Shown: positions 1-5,285 of the stretch, piece after piece
Position numbering within the stretch: the stretch's first letter is position 1
Layout: each line of letters starts with the position of its first letter
Source of the DNA: JBALVO01 sp036961445
GTDB taxonomy: Bacteria; Pseudomonadota; Gammaproteobacteria; Pseudomonadales; Halieaceae
DNA length: 12,620 nt
Assembly: GCA_036961445.1 (NCBI GenBank)
Contig: JBALVO010000110.1
Coordinates: forward strand, 1-12,620
Reading direction: 5' to 3'
The notes under the pieces: model-generated
Databases searched by the model: none
Told to the model about the DNA's origin: nothing
Seen by the model: only the letters and a program-made list of their open reading frames with translations
Made by a program: the position numbers and the translations under genes

Positions 1-187
1 CAAGCGTTAACTGGGCACGCCGGGCCGGACTGACGGCAATATTCATCGGTGACATCTCCCCGGACAATGCTTTGCCCATAAGCGGAGCATCACGTTCACC
101 GCGTTTATTTAAAGGGCGCTCACGATCGGACAGGCCGGGGTGGTCCCAGGAAGATTTGGCATGACGCAGCAGGTGTAGTGTTTTCAT
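1..187 (-). CDS. sixA: SixA-like phosphohistidine phosphatase (histidine phosphatase family), 5' part
   Basis: Reading the minus strand from ATG at 187-185 gives 62 codons, open to the left edge, so the C-terminal part is missing. The N-terminus reads MKTLHLLRHAKSSW. It carries the family's Arg-His catalytic motif (R8, H9; RHA rather than RHG, as is common in the COG2062 SixA group), a downstream RPLNKRGERDA segment, and VSPARRA (about 52-58), which matches the second conserved Ser-Pro...Arg motif (S53, R57). The family removes phosphate from histidine phosphotransfer domains in the cytosol; E. coli SixA has been linked to ArcB and to the nitrogen PTS protein NPr. A strong Shine-Dalgarno (AAGGGGG on the minus strand, about 197-203) lies 8-10 nt before the ATG. 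The gene is transcribed away from nuo. Family assignment is firm; the precise substrate is unknown, and sixA is used as the usual name for this family. Confidence 0.85.
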   Translation of the reverse strand, partial: MKTLHLLRHAKSSWDHPGLSDRERPLNKRGERDAPLMGKALSGEMSPMNIAVSPARRAQLTL

Positions 188-226
188 TACAGGGTACCCC
201 CTTGATCAGCTCACTGGTTTAAAGCA

Positions 227-232
227 ATTATC
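227..232 (-). promoter_or_regulatory. Possible -10 element for the sixA-like gene
   Basis: The minus strand reads GATAAT (5 of 6 to TATAAT) within TAGATAAT, about 40 nt before the ATG. No good -35 hexamer lies at 16-18 nt; the nearest TTGCTA is about 22 nt upstream, which is too far. It may be a weak or activator-dependent promoter, or coincidence in AT-rich DNA. Confidence 0.2.
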
Positions 233-329
233 TACCACCTTTTACCGACTTTATTAGCAACTCGGCCAGTAGCTTAGCATGCAAACTTGCTTATTTTTTA
301 ATCAACGAAAGCAAATTTTAACCTGTGTC

Positions 330-358
330 TTGCGTTTGGAATTCAACCTAGATAGAGT
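330..358 (+). promoter_or_regulatory. Candidate sigma70-type promoter for the nuo operon
   Basis: TTGCGT (330-335) and TAGAGT (353-358) are separated by exactly 17 nt and preceded by an AT-rich stretch (289-320) that could act as an UP element. Matches to consensus are modest (3/6 and 4/6). Transcription would start near 364-366 and give a 5' leader of about 270 nt containing all the inverted repeats at 394-523. This is inference from sequence only; other starts are possible. Confidence 0.3.
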
Positions 359-393
359 CGGGACGTTTTATGTGGTAACTGTACCAGGTCGAT

Positions 394-523
394 TTACTTG
401 CCCGCGTGGTTAGTAGTATGGGCGAGTGACCTCCATGTTAGTCCTTCGGGGAGTATGGAGTGCCAATGCGTAGACGCATGACAGTAGCGCTATATTGCAG
501 ACAGATCGCTCTCCGCGACCTGC
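394..523 (+). promoter_or_regulatory. Cluster of four adjacent stem-loops in the nuoA leader (candidate structured RNA)
   Basis: Four inverted repeats follow one another with short spacers. (1) 394-403 pairs with 420-429: 10 bp including two G-U pairs, core CTTGCCC/GGGCGAG, 16-nt loop. (2) CTCCAT 431-436 pairs with ATGGAG 455-460, enclosing CC-TTCG-GG at 443-450, a stable UUCG tetraloop. (3) ATGCG 466-470 pairs with CGCAT 475-479, loop TAGA. (4) GCAG 497-500 pairs with CTGC 520-523, with inner TCGC 506-509 and GCGA 515-518. No known riboswitch, tRNA or housekeeping RNA consensus is recognisable. The strand is assumed to be that of nuo. Confidence 0.35.
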
Positions 524-639
524 CAGGACTTTCTGTATTTTACGATTCTTCAGCCACCCGGACCGACTTTAATCCCAACTTACTCTCGCGCTATTTTCCC
601 GCAAGCGGCGGCAGGATAGCCCGGAGGCTCATGCATTGA
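466..639 (+). CDS. Candidate small ORF, 57 codons, upstream of and overlapping nuoA; unknown protein
   Basis: ATG at 466-468 opens a frame that runs 57 codons to TGA at 637-639. The product starts MRRRMTVALY and ends ARRLMH, is basic (many Arg) and has no recognised domain, signal peptide or membrane segment. GGAG (457-460) lies 5 nt before the ATG; a second in-frame ATG is at 478. Its stop overlaps the nuoA TTG start (TTGA, 636-639), the geometry of translationally coupled genes. Against it: third-position GC is only about 56% (32 of 57), it uses rare codons (AGA, AGG, ATA, CTA), its start region falls inside inverted repeats, and a frame of this length can stay open by chance. I did not recognise it. 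It could be a leader peptide or simply non-coding. Confidence 0.2.
   Translation: MRRRMTVALYCRQIALRDLPGLSVFYDSSATRTDFNPNLLSRYFPASGGRIARRLMH
623..627 (+). promoter_or_regulatory. Ribosome binding site of nuoA
   Basis: GGAGG is a near-perfect Shine-Dalgarno. It is 8 nt from TTG at 636 but only 3 nt from ATG at 631, and that ATG is followed at once by CAT TGA. The spacing therefore selects the TTG as the nuoA start. Confidence 0.7.
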
Positions 640-1058
640 GCGCCACTGAAACGTCCCTCTGGCCTTTCCTTGTGTACTTCATAGCGGTATTGCTGCTGGT
701 CGCAACCATGCTTGGCCTGTCGTATGTGCTGGGCCAACGGCGCGCCAACAAGGCGACCAACATGCCCTTCGAATCCGGGGTTCTATCTGTGGGCTCGCCG
801 CAAATGCACATGTCAGTGGATTTTTACCTGGTGGCAATCTTCTTCGTCATCTTTGATCTGGAAACCGTTTTTATCTTTGCCTGGGCGGTCGCCTTTTTCG
901 AACTGGGGTGGGAAGGTTTCATTGCCGTTGCGCTATTCATTGCCATCCTGGGGGTAGCACTCATCTACGAATTGAGCACCGGAGCACTGGACTGGGGCAT
1001 AAAATCCCGCGCTGGCAAGTCACAAGACACTAATCGGCACCCCGAGGAGCAACACTAA
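636..1058 (+). CDS. nuoA: NADH-quinone oxidoreductase subunit A
   Basis: This is the small membrane-arm subunit near the quinone cavity, at the junction with the peripheral arm of complex I. The product is 140 aa, close to the usual 120-150. It has three hydrophobic helices (about 9-33, 62-90 and 94-112), the conserved loop motif PFESG (44-48) and the second-helix signature FDLETVF (73-79) with conserved acids D74 and E76. The start is an unusual TTG. It is chosen because it lies 8 nt after GGAGG, no in-frame ATG or GTG exists between it and the in-frame stop at 570-572, and translation from it begins just before the first helix. The stop overlaps the nuoB ATG by one base (TAATG). It is the first gene of the operon. 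Confidence 0.96.
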   Translation: MSATETSLWPFLVYFIAVLLLVATMLGLSYVLGQRRANKATNMPFESGVLSVGSPQMHMSVDFYLVAIFFVIFDLETVFIFAWAVAFFELGWEGFIAVALFIAILGVALIYELSTGALDWGIKSRAGKSQDTNRHPEEQH

Positions 1059-1702
1059 TGGAGTGGAACCTGACCCGGCCCGAGGATGTGCTGGCAAGCT
1101 CACCCGGCAGTGCGCATGAGAGCGTGGAGGAACAGGTCAAACGCAACGTGGCCTTTGCCAAGCTCGAAGACCTGATCGCCTGGGGTCGTGCGCATTCACT
1201 ATGGCCATTCAACTTTGGGCTGTCGTGTTGCTATGTGGAAATGGCCACCTCCTTTACCAGTCGCCATGACATAGCGCGATTTGGCTCAGAGGTCATCCGC
1301 GCCACACCACGCCAGGCCGACCTCATGGTTATCTCTGGCACGGTATTCCGCAAAATGGCACCGGTAGTACAACACCTGTATGACCAGTTACTCGAACCGC
1401 GCTGGATCATCTCCATGGGGTCCTGCGCCAACTCCGGTGGCATGTACGACATTTACAGCGTGGTGCAGGGGGTGGACAAGTTTATCCCTGTAGACGTCTA
1501 CGTTCCGGGTTGCCCGCCACGACCGGAGGCATTGATGCAGGGCTTGATAATGCTGCAGGACTCAATCGAGCAGGAGCGTCGTCCATTAAGCTGGGTGGCA
1601 GGAGACCAACGAATAGTTAAACCCAAAATGCCAGCGCAACGGGACCTGCTGCAAAAAGAGCGCAACCTGGCCACGGAACTGAGAGCGCCAGACAAGGTAT
1701 AA
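1058..1702 (+). CDS. nuoB: NADH-quinone oxidoreductase subunit B (N2 cluster subunit)
   Basis: NuoB binds the terminal 4Fe-4S cluster N2, which hands electrons to quinone at the interface with NuoCD. The product is 214 aa, the usual gammaproteobacterial length. The four N2 ligands are present: tandem cysteines C57-C58 in LSCCYVEMA, C123 in GSCANSGGMY and C152 in VPGCPPRPEA. The core from about 40 to 175 is highly conserved; the N-terminal 30 residues and the charged C-terminus are variable. ATG at 1058 is preceded by GAGGAG (1044-1049) at 8-nt spacing and overlaps the nuoA stop by one base, implying coupling. It is followed by the only real spacer in the operon (57 nt). Confidence 0.97.
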   Translation: MEWNLTRPEDVLASSPGSAHESVEEQVKRNVAFAKLEDLIAWGRAHSLWPFNFGLSCCYVEMATSFTSRHDIARFGSEVIRATPRQADLMVISGTVFRKMAPVVQHLYDQLLEPRWIISMGSCANSGGMYDIYSVVQGVDKFIPVDVYVPGCPPRPEALMQGLIMLQDSIEQERRPLSWVAGDQRIVKPKMPAQRDLLQKERNLATELRAPDKV

Positions 1703-1759
1703 AAAAATAACAACGGTCAACAGATAACAACACGAGGCCAGGCCAGCCCGGAGAAACGC
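1703..1759 (+). other. 57-nt spacer between nuoB and nuoCD
   Basis: This is the only spacer longer than a few bases between visible nuo genes, outside the assembly gap. Its first half is A/C-rich and unstructured; the second half is GC-richer and ends in the nuoCD ribosome binding site (CGGAGA, about 1749-1754). I see no inverted repeat, terminator or convincing promoter. Confidence 0.6.
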
Positions 1760-3508
1760 ATGCTTAGTGCCCAGGTAACAAGCATAAACCGCACGGTGGA
1801 CGATTTATTCGACCGCTTCGGTGCGCATTTGTTTGTCCTGCAACCCACTACCGATAACACCCCCACTCTATGGGTGGCACGTGAGCGTCTGCTCGAGGTA
1901 CTGAGTCATCTCAAGCCGCGCTTCCCGATGCTGTTGGATCTGTTTGGTATCGATGAGCGTTTGCGAGAACACAAGCCTGCAGCAGCGGTTGATTTTACCG
2001 TGGTTTACCACCTGTTTAACCTCAATGACCGGGAGGAGATACGAATAAAGGTGGCGGTATCCGATGCCGACTCCACGGTCCCTACCGCGAGCGCTGTATG
2101 GGCCAACGCCAACTGGTACGAGCGCGAGACCTGGGACATGTTCGGCGTGACCTTTAGCGGACACCCCAATCTGCGCCGCATCCTGCTGCCCCCCACCTGG
2201 GAAGGACACGCCCTGCGCAAGGAACACCCGGCCCGCGCCACCGAGATGGAGCCCTTTAGCCTGAGTGAGGAAAAGCAGGCACAAGAGCAGGAAGCACTGC
2301 TGTTCAAGCCCGAAGAATGGGGCATGGCACGCGCCACCGAAGATACCGAGTTCATGTTTCTCAACCTGGGACCCAATCATCCGTCGGTGCACGGCGTATT
2401 CCGTATTGTCCTGCAACTGGACGGCGAGGTGATCGTGGACGCCGTGCCGGACATCGGTTACCACCATCGCGGTGCCGAGAAAATGGGCGAACGCCAGACC
2501 TGGCACTCCTACATGCCCTACACCGATCGCATTGATTACCTGGGTGGGGTAATGAACAACATGGCCTATGTAATGGCCGTGGAACAGATGGCGGGTATTA
2601 AAGTTCCCGACCGCGCCAAAGTAATACGCATTATGCTGGCGGAGCTGTTTCGTATCTCCAGCCACCTGGTTTTTTATGGCACGTTCGCCCAGGACGTGGG
2701 ACAGATGTCGCCGGTGTTTTACATGTTTGCCGACCGCGAGCGACTGTTTGGCATCATCGAAGCGATCACCGGTGCCCGCATGCATCCGGCCTGGTTTCGT
2801 ATTGGCGGCGTAGCGCAGGATCTACCGATAGGTTGGGAGCGCATGGTGCGTGAATTTATCGATGCCATGCCAGCGCGGCTTGACCACTACCAGATCATGG
2901 CCATGGACAACAGCATTCTCAAACAGCGCACGGTCGACATAGGCAGCTACAGCACGGCTGAGGCACTGGAGTGGGGCATTACCGGCGCCTCCCTGCGTGC
3001 TACCGGCATGGACTTTGACCTACGCCGCGACCGTCCTTATGGCGGCTACGACCAGTTCGAATTCGAAGTTCCCCTGGGGCACAAAGGGGACTCCTATGAT
3101 AGAGCCGTGGTCCGAGTGGAGGAGATTCGCCAGAGCCTGCGCATCATTCGCCAGTGCCTGGACAATATGCCCGAGGGTCCTTACAAGAGTGATCACCGCT
3201 TGACCACGCCGCCGCCCAAGGAACGCACGCTGCAGGATATCGAAACCCTCATACACCACTTCCTGAACGTGAGTTGGGGGCCGGTGATCCCGCCGGGAGA
3301 AGGTTCATTTCCCATCGAAGCCACCAAGGGAATCAATAATTATCACCTGGTGAGTGACGGCGGCACCACCTCTTATCGCACCCGCATACGCACGCCTTCT
3401 TTCCCAGCACTACAGCAATTGCCGCTGATAAGCCGAGGTCTGATGATTCCTGACCTGATCGCAATCATCGCCAGTATCGATTTTGTTATGGCGGATGTAG
3501 ATCGATGA
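1760..3508 (+). CDS. nuoCD: NADH-quinone oxidoreductase fused subunit C/D
   Basis: This is one polypeptide of 582 aa combining the 30-kDa (NuoC) and 49-kDa (NuoD) subunits of the peripheral arm, as in E. coli and Pseudomonas (about 590-600 aa). Residues 1-160 are NuoC, with the signature ERETWDMFGVTFSGHPNLRR (121-140) and WEGHALRKEHP. A Glu/Gln-rich linker (about 164-188) joins NuoD from about 190. NuoD shows LNLGPNHPSVHG (201-212), whose H207 matches the quinone-site histidine, then GYHHRGAEKMGERQTW (233-248) and PYTDRIDYLGG (253-263), where Y254 matches the conserved quinone-binding tyrosine by alignment from memory. The C-terminus DFVMADVDR is the normal family end. ATG at 1760 has CGGAGA about 6 nt upstream. 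The stop overlaps nuoE by 4 nt (ATGA). Confidence 0.97.
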   Translation: MLSAQVTSINRTVDDLFDRFGAHLFVLQPTTDNTPTLWVARERLLEVLSHLKPRFPMLLDLFGIDERLREHKPAAAVDFTVVYHLFNLNDREEIRIKVAVSDADSTVPTASAVWANANWYERETWDMFGVTFSGHPNLRRILLPPTWEGHALRKEHPARATEMEPFSLSEEKQAQEQEALLFKPEEWGMARATEDTEFMFLNLGPNHPSVHGVFRIVLQLDGEVIVDAVPDIGYHHRGAEKMGERQTWHSYMPYTDRIDYLGGVMNNMAYVMAVEQMAGIKVPDRAKVIRIMLAELFRISSHLVFYGTFAQDVGQMSPVFYMFADRERLFGIIEAITGARMHPAWFRIGGVAQDLPIGWERMVREFIDAMPARLDHYQIMAMDNSILKQRTVDIGSYSTAEALEWGITGASLRATGMDFDLRRDRPYGGYDQFEFEVPLGHKGDSYDRAVVRVEEIRQSLRIIRQCLDNMPEGPYKSDHRLTTPPPKERTLQDIETLIHHFLNVSWGPVIPPGEGSFPIEATKGINNYHLVSDGGTTSYRTRIRTPSFPALQQLPLISRGLMIPDLIAIIASIDFVMADVDR

Positions 3509-3990
3509 GCCAACTAATCCCCATGCTCAGCGACGCTGAATTGACCGAAATTGATGCCGAGATCCGTCACGCGCCGTATCGCTCGGCGGTCGCTATTGAC
3601 GCCTTGAAAATCGTGCAGGCGCAACGCGGCTGGGTTTCTGATCAAAGCCTGCAGGCACTCGCCCGCCATCTGGAAATGTCCGCCGAGGAACTCGACGGTA
3701 TTGCCACCTTCTACAACCTGATCTTTCGTCGCCCGGTGGGAGACAAAGTCATTTTGCTGTGCAATAGCATCACCTGCTGGATAAAGGGCTGTAACAAGCT
3801 GCAACAGAAAATTACGCACCAGTTGGGTGTTGAACCAGGCCAAACCAGCGCTGACAATCGCTATACGCTGCTGCCGGTGACTTGCCTGGGAGCCTGCGAC
3901 AAAGCCCCGGTAATGATGGTCGGAGATGACCTGTACGAAGATATCGACGAACTGACCCTGACGACCTTATTCGGGGAGGACGGCCGATGA
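3505..3990 (+). CDS. nuoE: NADH-quinone oxidoreductase subunit E (24-kDa, 2Fe-2S N1a)
   Basis: NuoE is the thioredoxin-fold subunit of the NADH dehydrogenase module and carries the 2Fe-2S cluster N1a beside the FMN of NuoF. The product is 161 aa, the normal length. The ligands follow the family pattern: C86-x4-C91 (CNSITC) and C127-x3-C131 (CLGAC). C96 is an extra cysteine outside the motif. The helical N-terminal domain contains the family-typical GWVSD (42-46) and IATFYNLIFRRPVG (66-79). The start overlaps the nuoCD stop by 4 nt. Its Shine-Dalgarno is weak (GCGGA, 3491-3495), so initiation probably relies on coupling. The stop overlaps the nuoF start by 4 nt (ATGA). Confidence 0.96.
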   Translation: MSQLIPMLSDAELTEIDAEIRHAPYRSAVAIDALKIVQAQRGWVSDQSLQALARHLEMSAEELDGIATFYNLIFRRPVGDKVILLCNSITCWIKGCNKLQQKITHQLGVEPGQTSADNRYTLLPVTCLGACDKAPVMMVGDDLYEDIDELTLTTLFGEDGR

Positions 3991-5285
3991 GTCTGGACCG
4001 TCCGCTAACGCGCAATGTCACGCCGGAACGCAGACCCACTGACTTTGCCGCCTATGAGGCCAACGGCGGCTATCAGGGCTTGCGCAGCGCCATCGGTAAA
4101 CTGTCACCCGCCGACTGCCTGCAAATACTAAAGGATTCCAATCTGCGCGGACGTGGCGGCGCCGGTTTTCCAACGGGGATGAAGTGGAGCTTCGTACCTA
4201 TGGACAATCCCGGCGGCGGCCACAAATACCTGATCTGCAATGCCGACGAAATGGAACCTGGCACCTTTAAAGACCGCCTGTTAATGGAGTGCGATCCACA
4301 CCAGCTTATCGAGGGAATGATTCTGGCGGCCTATACCATCCAGGCCGATATTGCCTATATCTTTATTCGCGCAGAATACCTCAAAGCGGCGCAATTGCTG
4401 CGCGAGGCAATTGCCACCTGCTATGACAAAGGCTACCTGGGGAAAAATATCCTGGGATCAGATTACAGTCTGGAACTGCGTGTACACGCCAGTGCCGGGC
4501 GCTATATTTGCGGCGAAGAGACGGCACTGATCAGCTCGATGGAAGGCAAACGCGCCAATCCGCGCGCCAAGCCGCCCTTCCCCCAGGTCAGCGGCCTCTG
4601 GGGACGGCCCACTATTGTCAATAACGTAGAAACACTGTGCAACGTGCACCATATTATCGAGCGCGGCGCCGACTGGTTTCAATCCCTGGGCGCCACCGCC
4701 GATGCCGGCACCAAAATGTATGGCGTCAGTGGCCGGGTAAAAAATCCCGGCTGCTGGGAACTGCCCATTGGCACCACCGTAAGGGAGATTCTGCAAGAGT
4801 ATGCCGGGGGCATGGAAGACGGCTATCAGTTGCGCGGTTTTCTGCCCGGTGGCGGCTCCACCGACTTTCTCACCGGTGATCACCTGGACCTGGCCATGGA
4901 CTACGACACCATCGGCAAGGCGGGTAGTCGCATGGGCACCGGCACGATGATTATTCTGGATGACAAAACCTGCCCCGTGGGTTTTGTCAAAAACCTGGTG
5001 GAATTTTTCGCGCAGGAATCCTGCGGTTTTTGCACCCCCTGCCGCGATGGCCTGCCATGGTCGGCACAGGTGCTGGATGATATTGAGCGTGGTCGTGGCG
5101 TGCCCGAGGACATGAACACGCTGGCCAGGCAGGTGGAGTTTATCGGCGCCATTGGCAATACCCATTGTGCGCTGGCACCGGGCGCTATGGAGCCACTGGC
5201 CAGCGGACTAAAGTATTTTCGTGAAGATTTCCAACGTCACATCGACGGTAGTGGCTGCCCCTGGTGTGACGAGGGAGTGCATTAA
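3987..5285 (+). CDS. nuoF: NADH-quinone oxidoreductase subunit F (51-kDa, NADH/FMN, N3)
   Basis: NuoF oxidises NADH on FMN and passes electrons through 4Fe-4S cluster N3. The product is 432 aa, near the family's 420-450. The glycine-rich nucleotide/FMN segment RGRGGAGFPTGMKW is at 54-67, and the FMN-site motif CNADEMEPGTFKDR at 84-97. GEETALISSMEGKRANPRAK (176-195) is the second conserved nucleotide-binding block. The N3 ligands are C346, C349 and C352 in ESCGFCTPCRDG, plus C394 in NTHCALAPGA. A strong Shine-Dalgarno GGAGGA (3975-3980) lies 6 nt before the ATG, despite the 4-nt overlap with nuoE. The TAA stop is directly followed by the nuoG ATG with no spacer. Confidence 0.97.
   Translation: MSLDRPLTRNVTPERRPTDFAAYEANGGYQGLRSAIGKLSPADCLQILKDSNLRGRGGAGFPTGMKWSFVPMDNPGGGHKYLICNADEMEPGTFKDRLLMECDPHQLIEGMILAAYTIQADIAYIFIRAEYLKAAQLLREAIATCYDKGYLGKNILGSDYSLELRVHASAGRYICGEETALISSMEGKRANPRAKPPFPQVSGLWGRPTIVNNVETLCNVHHIIERGADWFQSLGATADAGTKMYGVSGRVKNPGCWELPIGTTVREILQEYAGGMEDGYQLRGFLPGGGSTDFLTGDHLDLAMDYDTIGKAGSRMGTGTMIILDDKTCPVGFVKNLVEFFAQESCGFCTPCRDGLPWSAQVLDDIERGRGVPEDMNTLARQVEFIGAIGNTHCALAPGAMEPLASGLKYFREDFQRHIDGSGCPWCDEGVH

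Larger units (their letters stand above)
188..635. other. Divergent intergenic region between sixA-like gene and nuoA
   Basis: These 448 bases separate two divergent genes and contain no recognisable protein family. The first 140 bases are AT-rich (for example the T/A-rich stretch 289-320), which fits divergent promoters. The middle (394-523) contains consecutive inverted repeats. The right part contains a 57-codon small ORF (466-639) and the nuoA ribosome binding site at 623-627. I saw no tRNA cloverleaf, no insertion-sequence remnant and no convincing intrinsic terminator (no GC stem followed by a T run). Confidence 0.8.

Noticed and set aside
193..198. GGTACC palindrome before the sixA-like gene
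   Set aside because: A 6-bp palindrome overlapping the ribosome binding site region is too short to call an operator.
396..427. tRNA-like 8-bp helix with a 16-nt loop
   Set aside because: No D-arm, anticodon arm, T-loop GTTCGA or CCA-proximal pairing can be fitted around it, so it is not a tRNA.
435..473. 12-codon ORF in the leader (MLVLRGVWSANA)
   Set aside because: No good ribosome binding site, no run of one amino acid as in attenuators, and easily expected by chance.
1698..1703. TATAAA at the nuoB stop as an internal promoter
   Set aside because: No -35 hexamer resembling TTGACA at 16-18 nt upstream; the motif arises from the stop codon and the A run.
1868..2785. 305-codon open frame on the minus strand inside nuoCD
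   Set aside because: It lies wholly antisense to a conserved gene, shows no recognisable domain, and is the kind of long shadow frame that codon bias produces. NuoCD residues on the plus strand are clearly the selected ones.
4458..5165. 235-codon open frame on the minus strand inside nuoF
   Set aside because: Antisense shadow of nuoF with low-complexity Ala/Gly/His composition and no ribosome binding site or family similarity.
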